Origin: an uncultured Lachnospiraceae bacterium
GTDB lineage: Bacteria > Bacillota > Clostridia > Lachnospirales > Lachnospiraceae
Length of the DNA stretch: 64,000 bases
NCBI GenBank assembly: GCA_947367855.1
Contig: CANBFE010000009.1
Coordinates: forward strand, 51,965 to 115,964
Direction of reading: 5' to 3'
The notes below the pieces were generated by a model that had not been told where the DNA came from, did not search any database, and saw only the letters and a program-made list of their open reading frames with translations. Shown here in pieces: positions 24,064 through 33,306 of this stretch; the stretch's first letter is position 1; every line of letters starts with the position of its first letter. A program made the translations under genes and the position numbers.

Positions 24064-25903
24064 GCTCCCCCTGGCTCTCATACAGCTGCAGATAGGCTTC
24101 CCTGCGGCTCTCCGCAAAAATCCGTTTCATCTGCGCCACAATCTTTTTGTCACGGAGCCTTGCGGTGAGCAGCGGGGAAAACCTCCTGCCCTCCAGGGCC
24201 ACAGCAGCCTCCACAGCCTCCTCAAAAGTCTTCTCCAGGCCTGTGTACAGTCTCGCCGTATGAATGACATTGTTCATCCAGTCAAACAATCCGATGATAT
24301 CCACCATCTGCCTGCAGGGACATTCCAGCCTGTGGTAGGATTCCGGATATCCCCGGGAACCGTCATACCAGAAGTGGTGCCCCATGGCTATGGGTGCGTA
24401 GTCTTTTGTGGACTCCCGTTCCGCAAGCCATGCTGCGCCCACCAGAGCATGCATATGGGCCATTTCATATTCTTCTTCAAACCACTGCCTTCCAGCCTGA
24501 GAGTAAAGATTCATGAAATTGACTTTGCCCACATCATGAAGCAGCGCTCCCTCCATGGCAAAGGCAAGAATCTGCCGACGCTTTTCCTCCGGATCCGCAA
24601 TCTCCCGAATATTCGGAATATCATCAAAAAACCCGGGCTCCTCATCCAGAATCATTCTGCAGAAAGCCTCCGCCCCCCGGGCCACCACCCAGGAATGCAT
24701 ATATACCTCCGGCGCAAACCGGATCAGCAGGCTGACCATATAGTCCCTGTAGGAAAGGCTGCCCTCCGTCTCCAGAAAAGTACTGGAAAGCTGTCTCAGA
24801 TACAGGAAAAGGGATTGATTCTCCGATGCCTTGGGAAAAGCGTTCACATAGTCCAGAACCCTCTGGCAGAGACTCCCTGCATATTCCTTCCTCTCCGGTA
24901 TTTTATCCGGATTTTCGTGCAAATACTGGCAGTAGAACGCAGGAAGGGAAATGATGCCGTACATACCCTCCCCGGAAAAATCCGATATATCCGCTTCATC
25001 CATCAACTTCTCCAGCCGGGCAAGCAGCTCGTCCAGTCCGAACATCCCGCAGTGATACTCTATCACATTATAGGAAAAACTGGGGCGAAGCGGCGGCTTT
25101 TCCTTTTTTGCTTCCGCTTCCTGAAAACGCCTCTGGTAAACAATATAGACGGATTCCATCACGGCTGCCAAATCCTGTGAGCTCATGGGGTCATTTTTGC
25201 TGTGGGATATGCTGGCGGCCATCTGCTGATGGGTCATGTAGATAAATCTGTCCCAGGGCAGTCCCGGTTCCTTTTCCTGATACTCCTTATCCTGAAGTAT
25301 CTGGAGCGTGCGCTTTACCATCCGGATTTTTTCACTGGCAGAGCTGAACTGGCCCAACGCCATATTTGCCCGGCTTCGGAGAATATAGCCCCTGGTCTCC
25401 CTGTCTTCCATTTCATCGAAATATTTTAAGTAGGCAGCGGCCTCCGTAAAACAGAGCCGCATCCGGGAAGTATACTCCCTGGTCTGTTCCCGTCCCAGTC
25501 CCACCAGTTTGTTGCACAGGCTGTGATATCCCATTCCGAGCCAGTACAGCTCCCGTATCATGTCCTCCCGGTTTTTCCGCTGTCTCGCCAGACTCAGCAG
25601 CGCCTTGCGTATCTGGCAGAACAGTCCCAGATCCAGTTCCTCCCTGCCGTCAAACAGTTTCCCTGCAAATTCCTGCAGCCCGGATACCACCTCCGGATCC
25701 GCGTCGTAGATATGATCCAGAACAGGAAAAAGCTCCTCCCGCAGCAGCTTCATATTCCGCTTTCCTTTTTCCTCCGCCTGCCTCTTCTCCAACTCTGCCT
25801 GCCTGAGATACTCCTCAAAGAGCTGGTTCTCCTGTCGTCTGCACAATCCAAGACCGGCTATCTCTTTTAAATTGGCGATATACTCTTCCTGATATGGCCG
25901 CAT
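24053..25903 (-). CDS. HD-GYP-like phosphohydrolase with long helical sensor region
   Basis: A 616-residue soluble protein. The first 400 residues are helical, rich in Leu/Glu/Arg, with TPR-like character. The C-terminal domain (about 400-600) shows LLHDVGKVNF (HD pair and Lys), AHMHALVGAAWL and MGHHFWYDGSRGYPESY, which corresponds to the HHExxDGxGYP loop of HD-GYP c-di-GMP phosphodiesterases with Phe where Glu is usual. These residues bind the di- or trinuclear metal centre. The start at 25903 has GGGAGAGGAA upstream; an ATG 12 bp earlier is possible. Last gene of the binding-protein/kinase/kinase operon. Cyclic di-nucleotide hydrolysis is likely but not proven. Confidence 0.8.
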   Translation of the reverse strand: MRPYQEEYIANLKEIAGLGLCRRQENQLFEEYLRQAELEKRQAEEKGKRNMKLLREELFPVLDHIYDADPEVVSGLQEFAGKLFDGREELDLGLFCQIRKALLSLARQRKNREDMIRELYWLGMGYHSLCNKLVGLGREQTREYTSRMRLCFTEAAAYLKYFDEMEDRETRGYILRSRANMALGQFSSASEKIRMVKRTLQILQDKEYQEKEPGLPWDRFIYMTHQQMAASISHSKNDPMSSQDLAAVMESVYIVYQRRFQEAEAKKEKPPLRPSFSYNVIEYHCGMFGLDELLARLEKLMDEADISDFSGEGMYGIISLPAFYCQYLHENPDKIPERKEYAGSLCQRVLDYVNAFPKASENQSLFLYLRQLSSTFLETEGSLSYRDYMVSLLIRFAPEVYMHSWVVARGAEAFCRMILDEEPGFFDDIPNIREIADPEEKRRQILAFAMEGALLHDVGKVNFMNLYSQAGRQWFEEEYEMAHMHALVGAAWLAERESTKDYAPIAMGHHFWYDGSRGYPESYHRLECPCRQMVDIIGLFDWMNNVIHTARLYTGLEKTFEEAVEAAVALEGRRFSPLLTARLRDKKIVAQMKRIFAESRREAYLQLYESQGEPTR

Positions 25904-25960
25904 TTCCTCTCCCATCCCTGCCAGTTATCTGTTCCGCTCCGCCTTCCGGCCAAAGCCTGC

Positions 25961-27808
25961 TCATCCCAGACGATTCCGCAGAACCTCCAGAAGGCGCTCC
26001 GGTTCTATGGGCTTGGAACAGTGCTCGTTCATACCCGCCTCCCTTGACAGACGGATATCCTCCACAAAGGCATTGGCCGTCATGGCCACAATCCAGACGG
26101 TTTCCGCATCCGGCCTGGACAGCTCCCGAATCTTCTTCGTAGCCTCATAGCCGTTCATCACCGGCATCTGAATGTCCATAAAAATGATATCAAAATATCC
26201 TTCCGGCGAAGCCTGGAACTTTTCCAATGCCTGGGCTCCGTTGTCTGCCACTTCCACCTGCACTCCGGTCATTGACAGCATTTCCATGGCAATCTCCTGA
26301 TTCAGCAGAATATCTTCCACCAACAGCACATGATAACTGCTGTAATCCGTATTCAGACTTCCACGGCTCTTCTCCTGTTCTTCCTCCCTGCCCACAAGCG
26401 CAGCCAGAGTCTCCATCAGCCTGCTCCGGAACAGAGGACATGGAACAAAGGCATTGACGCCAACCCGGGTAGCCCGGTACTCTATCTGTGCCCAGTCCTC
26501 CTCAGACACCAGAATAATGGGGAAATCCCCTCCGGCCAGCTGCCGCACATGGGCAGCCAGCTCCAACACAGACATATCCTCCAGTTCCTGACCCAGAATC
26601 ATGGCACAGGGCATATGTCCTTCATACTGCGCCTCTGTCAGAAAAGTTACCGTCTCCAGCCCGCTTTTTACCCGGGTCAGGGTCAGGGATTCCTCTTCCA
26701 GGTACCCGGCAATCTGTTCCACCCTGTCGTCCCTGCACTCGGCCATCAGCACGGTTGCCCCTGAGGGAAGCTCCGCCTCCTTTTTCTCCCTGGGAGCCAC
26801 GGCAATGGGAATCTCCACACGAAAACAGCTGCCCATGCCCTCCTGGCTTTCCACTGAAATGCTGCCCCCCATGCGCTCCACCAGGGTCTTTACAATGGAC
26901 ATGCCCAGTCCGGAACCCTCAATTTTACTGATGGTAGTGTTATTAACCCTCTCAAAGGGGATGAAAATTCTCTTCAAAAACTCCTGGCTCATGCCTATGC
27001 CATTGTCTTCACATATAAAATCCAGTATGATATTATCCTTATCTGCCTGGCGCTGACTGAAATCAGCCCTTATTTTACCGTCCTGTTGCGTATATTTCAC
27101 CGCATTTCCGATGATATTCACAAGTATCTGACGCAGGCGCAGAGGATCTCCGATAAGACCCTCCTCATAAATCTGCCCTATCTCTATCTGGAGCTGCTGC
27201 TGCTTCTGTACAGCCTGGGGACGTGTGATTACGGCAATGTCATGAATCAGATCCGAAAGGGAGAAGATCTCTTCATTCAGAGTCAGACGTCCGCTGTCAA
27301 TCCGCGACATATCCAACACATCATTTACAAGACTCATCAAATGTCCTGACGCTGTCCTGATCTTCATCAGACAGTCCTGTACCCTGGCTTTTTCATCAAT
27401 ATGCGCCAGGCCGATGGAGGTCATGCCAACAATGGCGTTCATGGGCGTGCGAATGTCGTGAGACATGTTGGACAGGAAACTGCTCTTTGCCCGATTGGCA
27501 GCCTCCGCCGCCTTCAGGGCATCCTCCAGAACCGCATTCATCTGCTCCAGTTCCGAGACAGGCTGCCTGCGGCTGCAGGCAGTATCCAGAATCCACAGTT
27601 CATGCCTGTCATCCAGGCATACCCTGGCAGTTTGCATTACTCCTGCAGCCTGCTCAGGACTGATTGTCAGCAGTTCTTTCCTGGCAAACCCGGAAAGCTC
27701 GCAGGCCCTGTCGTCCGCATACAGTATGGCCGCCTGACCGTCCCGGCCATGTTCCACCACCAGGTATCCCTTCTTGTCGCCAATATCACTGTTTTCTATC
27801 TTTTCCAT
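25961..27808 (-). CDS. Soluble hybrid histidine kinase with two receiver modules
   Basis: A 615-residue cytoplasmic protein with no membrane segment. A short PAS-like N-terminus (about 15-75) leads to HisKA with SNMSHDIRTPMN (His near 117), HATPase with N-box GNAVKYT, DNGIGM and GSGLGMS, then an atypical receiver (about 345-470) whose phosphoacceptor region AMILGQELEDMS lacks a clear Asp in the usual place, and a complete receiver (about 490-612) with VEDILLNQE and FMDIQMPVMNG. Its start overlaps the previous kinase gene by 23 bp and has TGAGGTGATTC. It may receive signal through its own PAS domain or act with the membrane kinase in a relay. No separate DNA-binding regulator is in the operon. 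Confidence 0.88.
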   Translation of the reverse strand: MEKIENSDIGDKKGYLVVEHGRDGQAAILYADDRACELSGFARKELLTISPEQAAGVMQTARVCLDDRHELWILDTACSRRQPVSELEQMNAVLEDALKAAEAANRAKSSFLSNMSHDIRTPMNAIVGMTSIGLAHIDEKARVQDCLMKIRTASGHLMSLVNDVLDMSRIDSGRLTLNEEIFSLSDLIHDIAVITRPQAVQKQQQLQIEIGQIYEEGLIGDPLRLRQILVNIIGNAVKYTQQDGKIRADFSQRQADKDNIILDFICEDNGIGMSQEFLKRIFIPFERVNNTTISKIEGSGLGMSIVKTLVERMGGSISVESQEGMGSCFRVEIPIAVAPREKKEAELPSGATVLMAECRDDRVEQIAGYLEEESLTLTRVKSGLETVTFLTEAQYEGHMPCAMILGQELEDMSVLELAAHVRQLAGGDFPIILVSEEDWAQIEYRATRVGVNAFVPCPLFRSRLMETLAALVGREEEQEKSRGSLNTDYSSYHVLLVEDILLNQEIAMEMLSMTGVQVEVADNGAQALEKFQASPEGYFDIIFMDIQMPVMNGYEATKKIRELSRPDAETVWIVAMTANAFVEDIRLSREAGMNEHCSKPIEPERLLEVLRNRLG

Positions 27809-30800
27809 GAATCACCTCATTCAATGTCCGGTACAGCTTCTCAACCTCCACAGGCTTGGAGAGATGCCCGTTCATACCGCATTCCACAGATTTCTTTAAG
27901 TCATCGTCAAAAGCATTGGCCGACATGGCCACAATGGGTATGGTATGGCAGTCCCTGCGCTCCATCCCGCGTATTCTTCTGGTTGCCTCCAGACCGTCCA
28001 TCACAGGCATCAGAATATCCATCAAAATCATGTCATAGGTACCCGGTTCCGTACCGGAAATCCGTTCCACTGCCTGAGCTCCGTCAAAGACACAGTCCAC
28101 CTCAAAACCACGCTCCTCCAGAAGGCACCTGGCAATTTCCGAATTGATCTCATTATCCTCCACCACCAGAATCCGGTATCCCTCAAAGGAAAAGCTTTCC
28201 TCCTGTTCTTCCGCTTCCTGGTTCTCGCCGGGTTTCATCAGAATGGTAAAGCTGAATGTGCTGCCCTTTCCCAGCTCACTCTCCAGATTGATATTGCTCC
28301 CCATCATCTGTATCAGACGGCTGCTGATGGAAAGTCCCAGCCCCGTGCCCTGCTGCTTTGCCGGATTCCTTCCGGAAGCCTGCTCAAAGGACCGGAATAC
28401 CCTGTCCTGATCCTCCTTTGCAATCCCGGTTCCCGTATCCCTCACAGCAAAGGAGACAGGTATTCCGTCCCCCACAGCCTTATTTTCCTTTACGGACAGG
28501 ACCACGCTTCCGTCCCGGGGCGTAAACTTTACGGCATTTCCCAACAGATTGATCAGCACCTGGCTTATCCTCATCCTGTCTGCCACGAACCATTCCCGGG
28601 CAATCCCAATATCCATGCCGAAGGCTATTCCCCTGGAAGCAGCCTGGGGCGCTATCAGTTCCCTGATCGTATCCAGCATTTCATGGATACTGAAAGTAAC
28701 CGGCTCCAGTTTCATCTTGCCGCTCTCAATTTTAGACATATCCAGAATGTCATTGATAAGTCCCAACAGATAATTTGAAGACGAACGAATCTTCTGCAGA
28801 CAGTCCAGAATCCTCTCCTGACCCTGATCCTGCTGCAGGGCAATGGCTGTCATTCCTATAATTCCGTTCATGGGAGTGCGGATCTCATGGCTCATGCGGG
28901 ACAAAAATTCCGATTTTGCCTTACTCGCAATATCGTGCTGCTGCTGATTCAGCTGCACCTGAACAACCCTTCCCAGACGGCCCAGATCATGATATGCCTC
29001 CATATTCTCCAAAAACTGCGGCCCTATGCCAAGAATACAGATGTTTCCCATATAATTCCCACTGTCATACATGGGCAGCGCCAGTCCCTCCTGTCCGGGC
29101 ACGGCTCCCAGAAAACACTGCAGGATTTCCTGCCTGCTTTCCTCTCCGGAAAAATACTTTATCTCCTCCTCTCCCAGCCATTCGCAGAATGCCTTCCTGT
29201 CCTCCTCCTTATACTTCCTTACGCTTTCTGCCGCATCCACACCGTTTTCATGCCACTGATATTCCAGATAACTGGCATTGAAATCAGCTCTCAGGACAGA
29301 CACCAACACTGCCTCCGCCTCGTAGAAACGGCCGATTTTGCGGGTCATCAGAGTCATCTGGGCAGGAAAGTCCACTCCTTTGCCAAAGAGATTCAGCGCG
29401 ATGGATATCAGATCCACCCCTCCCCTGTAGTCTATGCTGTTGACCTCCCGCCCGTTCAGAACCGGCAGATCCTCCTGCATATTCTCAGGCAGGTCCTCAT
29501 AGAATGCATACCGTTTTGTCAGGCCGGAAATCACGGATTTTCTGGCCTTCTTAGCCTTGCGGACCAGTCTCTCCGGATTCCTCTCCCCCTTTCTGGATGC
29601 CAGACCCGCAAACATTTCCACATTGAACATCTCCCTGTCATGCCCCGCGGAAAACCTATCCAGCAAATCCTTCGTAAATTCTTCCGCTCCGGTTCTGGAC
29701 AGATTCTCAAGCCACAGAATAAAGTCGTCCCCGTCAAGCCTGAAGGACACCGTCTGCTGCCTTGTCTTTTCGGCAAGCCTCTCACAGCAGCTGCGGATCA
29801 GGCATCCCAGTTCCTCCAGAATCATATCCCCAAAGACAATGCCATTCTTCTCATTGCTTTCCTTCAGCCGACTCAGGAACAAATTGACCATGACGCCGTC
29901 GTCTTTATCTTCCTGCAGCCTCTTCCAACGATCCTGCAGCTGCTGCATTCCCACGCTGAATACGGAAAGTCCGGTAATACCGTCCGTGGCATTTTTCCGA
30001 AGCTGCTCAGCCTCCTTTTCCTTCTGCTCCTGAATATCCCGGATACTGCCGATAAGCTTCCGCCGTACTCCGTCTGTGTCATAAACCGCCTTGCCGGTCA
30101 GCGCCACCCAATGATACTCCGCATTCTCAGACCACCGCATGCGGAATTCCGCAGCGATGCGGTCTTCTCCGCCATACAGGAATTTCATTACCATTTCCCT
30201 GTCGTCTTCGTGGATATTATTTCGGCTGATTGGGGCATTCCCGGTATCCCCGCACTGCCATCTGCCGTTCATCACCGGATGATTTACGATATCCATAATA
30301 CGGCCCTGAAATTCATAGGAAAAAAACACATCCCTTGAAGATTCCAACGCCATTCTGTAACGTTCTTTTTCCTCCTGGAGAACGTTCTCCGCCTCCTTCT
30401 GACTGTCTGTCAGCTTCTTTACCACATCATACAGCGCGTCTATCTCCAGAATATTGGAAGGACTGAACCCCCGAAGGCCCTCGCTCCCCCCGCTGATGCA
30501 CTGCATCAGATGCTGCACCGGTCTGGTCAGATGCCTCACCATAAAATATATGCCAAACACTCCGAAAGCAAGCCCCACCAGAATGGCAGCCATCATCCAG
30601 ATGTACAGCTGCCGGCTGATTCCAAACAAATCCTCCTCCGTGTCCAACCCAATCAGCACCCATTCCGTATCTTCATAGGGAACATTATTGCTGTACAGCC
30701 TTAACGGGGAAACCACTGCATAGACATCCTGTTTCTCCAGACGAACATCCTTCACCCGAAACAGGCTGCTGCCATCCTTATCCTCCTGGAGGGAGATTTC

Positions 30801-31745
30801 CTCCAGGGAACGGACCAGATTATACAGAAGGCCCTTTCCCACCAGAGGCCTGTAGCTGCCCTCCCCATGGCTGACAGCCAGCAGATAACCTGACTGTTGG
30901 GAATCATTTAACTCCATCACAGGAAAATAGTCATACAGCACCCTGCTGGAAATTTCCACCCCAAGCACGCCATATACCATCCCCTCATGTCTCAGGGGCA
31001 CGGAATAGGTGATCATCTCATACGAGTCCGGCATTTCCTTTTCCATTGAAAAGGGAAGGGACCAATACCCCAGGTCCACCGTGTCCGCATCCGCATATTC
31101 CGTGCCGGCCCTCCAGGGTTCATAGAAAAATCTGTCGGAATCCGTCTTCCCCTCACCGTCCATATGAAAACGGGTGGTCCAGGAAGTATCCAGAGGAATG
31201 TTCCACTCCCTGGACAGCAGCTTGCTTCCTCTCTCAAGCAGCAAGTCGGTACCGTTCACAGGATTGGTATAGGGATCCGAATCCCTGATAAAAAAACCGT
31301 TAAAGTCCGCCGCCCCCTGCATGTCCCTTCCTGTGAGAATCAGAAAGAGCCCTGTAGTCGGATGGTTGTAGAGAATATCCATGCACTCCGGAAAGAGCAG
31401 ACCAAGCAGCTCTTCTTTCCGTTCTTCCGAATCCAACAATTCCTCCACTTCCAGATGATTGTCCTTCAAAAATGTATCCAGAACCCCGGCTATAACCGCT
31501 TCCTGCTCATGGACGGAGGCCCAGCGCTGATTCATGTCATTCTGCAGAATTACCTTCCGGTTTTCCACAAGACGACTCATCATGCTGCTGGAAAATTCCT
31601 CCAGTCTCCCCGTAATCCTTCTGGTCACTAAAGTGCCGATGGTGATGATGCTCTGTATCAGCATGATAACGATCAGAGGAATCAGAAAAATGATAAATAT
31701 GGTTCTCTTTTTCTTTCCCTGCCGTCTCTCTTCCAAATCAGCCAT
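27786..31745 (-). CDS. Large membrane hybrid sensor kinase with dCache, PAS, degenerate GGDEF and GAF-like domains
   Basis: A 1319-residue sensor. In order: membrane helix about 15-38; extracellular dCache-like sensor about 45-370; second helix about 385-408; HAMP; PAS about 470-590; a GGDEF-like domain about 600-745 whose signature reads RLDGDDF instead of R-GGDEF and whose metal-binding DxD segment is lost; a GAF-like region about 780-920; HisKA with RMSHEIRTPMN; HATPase (GNAVKFT, DTGTGI, GTGLGLS); and a receiver with VVEDNEIN and LMDILMPVMDG. The ATG at 31745 starts 2 nt after the stop of the binding-lipoprotein gene; an ATG at 31751 overlaps it. Translation is clearly coupled. The GGDEF domain probably no longer makes c-di-GMP. 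Confidence 0.88.
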   Translation of the reverse strand: MADLEERRQGKKKRTIFIIFLIPLIVIMLIQSIITIGTLVTRRITGRLEEFSSSMMSRLVENRKVILQNDMNQRWASVHEQEAVIAGVLDTFLKDNHLEVEELLDSEERKEELLGLLFPECMDILYNHPTTGLFLILTGRDMQGAADFNGFFIRDSDPYTNPVNGTDLLLERGSKLLSREWNIPLDTSWTTRFHMDGEGKTDSDRFFYEPWRAGTEYADADTVDLGYWSLPFSMEKEMPDSYEMITYSVPLRHEGMVYGVLGVEISSRVLYDYFPVMELNDSQQSGYLLAVSHGEGSYRPLVGKGLLYNLVRSLEEISLQEDKDGSSLFRVKDVRLEKQDVYAVVSPLRLYSNNVPYEDTEWVLIGLDTEEDLFGISRQLYIWMMAAILVGLAFGVFGIYFMVRHLTRPVQHLMQCISGGSEGLRGFSPSNILEIDALYDVVKKLTDSQKEAENVLQEEKERYRMALESSRDVFFSYEFQGRIMDIVNHPVMNGRWQCGDTGNAPISRNNIHEDDREMVMKFLYGGEDRIAAEFRMRWSENAEYHWVALTGKAVYDTDGVRRKLIGSIRDIQEQKEKEAEQLRKNATDGITGLSVFSVGMQQLQDRWKRLQEDKDDGVMVNLFLSRLKESNEKNGIVFGDMILEELGCLIRSCCERLAEKTRQQTVSFRLDGDDFILWLENLSRTGAEEFTKDLLDRFSAGHDREMFNVEMFAGLASRKGERNPERLVRKAKKARKSVISGLTKRYAFYEDLPENMQEDLPVLNGREVNSIDYRGGVDLISIALNLFGKGVDFPAQMTLMTRKIGRFYEAEAVLVSVLRADFNASYLEYQWHENGVDAAESVRKYKEEDRKAFCEWLGEEEIKYFSGEESRQEILQCFLGAVPGQEGLALPMYDSGNYMGNICILGIGPQFLENMEAYHDLGRLGRVVQVQLNQQQHDIASKAKSEFLSRMSHEIRTPMNGIIGMTAIALQQDQGQERILDCLQKIRSSSNYLLGLINDILDMSKIESGKMKLEPVTFSIHEMLDTIRELIAPQAASRGIAFGMDIGIAREWFVADRMRISQVLINLLGNAVKFTPRDGSVVLSVKENKAVGDGIPVSFAVRDTGTGIAKEDQDRVFRSFEQASGRNPAKQQGTGLGLSISSRLIQMMGSNINLESELGKGSTFSFTILMKPGENQEAEEQEESFSFEGYRILVVEDNEINSEIARCLLEERGFEVDCVFDGAQAVERISGTEPGTYDMILMDILMPVMDGLEATRRIRGMERRDCHTIPIVAMSANAFDDDLKKSVECGMNGHLSKPVEVEKLYRTLNEVIHGKDRKQ

Positions 31746-31747
31746 AA

Positions 31748-33208
31748 TCATCCCTGCCCGCCTGCTGCAGATTTTAGCGCGTCGCAAAATGAATCATACC
31801 ATTCCTCAAAGGCTTCCTCCGTCACATAGGGCGCCGACGCCTCCTCCAGACCCACTCCCTGCTCCAGTGCCGCAGCCACACTCTCCCGGTCCTCTGCAGC
31901 CTTATCCGCAAGATGATATTCCAACACCTTTCTGGCTGCGGAACCGTTTTCAAAGCTTTTATTTGTGTACAGCGTCAATCCCTCTATCTCCCCGAATACC
32001 GTGGTCAGACAGTCATAGGTTTTGGGCGCAACCGTCAGCTCCTTTTCCCCGATAACCTGGTCCAGTTTCTCCCTGCTGTTGGCCTCCTTGCGCACCGGAA
32101 GATAACCGGAGACACAGCCAAACTGAAGATTGTTCTCCGCCTCCGTAAACCATTTTAAAAATTCCACTGCCGCATACTCCCGCTTTTCATCGGACTTGCT
32201 GACCACCATGCCTGCACCCTGCTGCACCGCATAGCTTTCCCCGCCCTCAAATACCGGAGCTTTCATTACTATGTAATCAATGTCATAGCCCGTGGTCTCC
32301 AGTTCCACCTGACTTGGAAAATACATGGCGGACGCAGTGGATCCCGTATATGCCAGCAGATCGCCTGTCTTCACATCATCAGACCGAAAAGAGCCGTAGG
32401 CGCCGAAATACCCCTTGACCATGGGGACGTAATAATTTTCCCACAGCCTGCGCATTTCCTCCTTGGGTGTGTTCAAAGTCAGTTCGCCGTTCTCCACCTG
32501 GAAAATCTCCACCCCAAGCTGACGCATTCCTATGATAAAATAATTTGCCACCGCATCCCGGCCGTAAAACGCCTTCCCATCCTCCGCTACATCGGGAGTC
32601 TGACTGTCAGTCCATTCATAATATGCCCTGGCCGTAGCCGTGACGCCCTCCATGGTCTTTAAATCCTCCAGGGAAGCCCCTGTGGCAGCGGCAAAAGGTT
32701 CCCAGTCCGTCTTGTTCAGCATCAGAATCTCCGTGGACTTGGCCGTGGGAAAAATCCTCAATGTACCGTCTGCTGCAATGCATCCCTCCTCAATATAAGA
32801 ATCCACATATTTGTCCAGCTCCTCCCTGTCCAGATATTCTGACAGATTGGCCAGAGCCCCCGCCTGCTCCACCTCATAGGCGGTATCGGCATAGGAGGAA
32901 AAAATATCCGGCATTTCATCCGCGCCCACCTTCCCGCTGATGGAGTCCCTCACTGCGCTCTCCAGATCGGAAACCGACCCCTGGCTGAAGCTCTGCACAT
33001 AAATTCCCATCTCTTTACCCACTGTGTCGTTAAATTCCTCCACCAGTGTGTCGAAAGCCGCCTGCTGGGATCCGTTATAGTAATGCCACACAGTAAGCGA
33101 CACCGGATCCCCGGGATCCAGGGGACTTTTCTCTCCGCACCCGGTCAGCGCTGCCGCCAGGGCTGCAGCGAGGCCTATGCCTGCCATTCCTTTTTTTCTA
33201 TATTTCAT
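31748..33208 (-). CDS. Solute-binding lipoprotein feeding a sensor kinase
   Basis: A 486-residue family 1 extracellular solute-binding protein with signal and lipobox (LAAALTGC) and the start LTVWHYYNGSQQAAFDTLVEEFND, typical of sugar-binding lipoproteins. There is no ABC permease or ATPase on either side. Instead, the gene runs directly into the sensor kinase with 2-bp spacing. This suggests that it presents a ligand to the dCache domain rather than feeding a transporter, like LuxP/ChvE/TorT-type periplasmic sensor partners. An alternative is that it also serves a transporter encoded elsewhere. Strong ribosome site (AAAGGAAAGTATATCGAC). A TTGACA at 33305-33310 on the minus strand, overlapping the end of the CotH gene, may be its own promoter. 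Confidence 0.85.
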   Translation of the reverse strand: MKYRKKGMAGIGLAAALAAALTGCGEKSPLDPGDPVSLTVWHYYNGSQQAAFDTLVEEFNDTVGKEMGIYVQSFSQGSVSDLESAVRDSISGKVGADEMPDIFSSYADTAYEVEQAGALANLSEYLDREELDKYVDSYIEEGCIAADGTLRIFPTAKSTEILMLNKTDWEPFAAATGASLEDLKTMEGVTATARAYYEWTDSQTPDVAEDGKAFYGRDAVANYFIIGMRQLGVEIFQVENGELTLNTPKEEMRRLWENYYVPMVKGYFGAYGSFRSDDVKTGDLLAYTGSTASAMYFPSQVELETTGYDIDYIVMKAPVFEGGESYAVQQGAGMVVSKSDEKREYAAVEFLKWFTEAENNLQFGCVSGYLPVRKEANSREKLDQVIGEKELTVAPKTYDCLTTVFGEIEGLTLYTNKSFENGSAARKVLEYHLADKAAEDRESVAAALEQGVGLEEASAPYVTEEAFEEWYDSFCDALKSAAGGQG

Positions 33209-33306
33209 GTCGATATACTTTCCTTTCCTGTAAGCTTTATTATTAAAAGCATATCATATAACATAAGAAATGGAAAGCATGAAATACCCGAAAAACGGAC
33301 TGGTTG

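Noticed and set aside
28887..30338. 483-residue plus-strand frame opposite the large sensor kinase
   Set aside because: Antisense shadow of the PAS/GGDEF coding region, without start signals or motifs.
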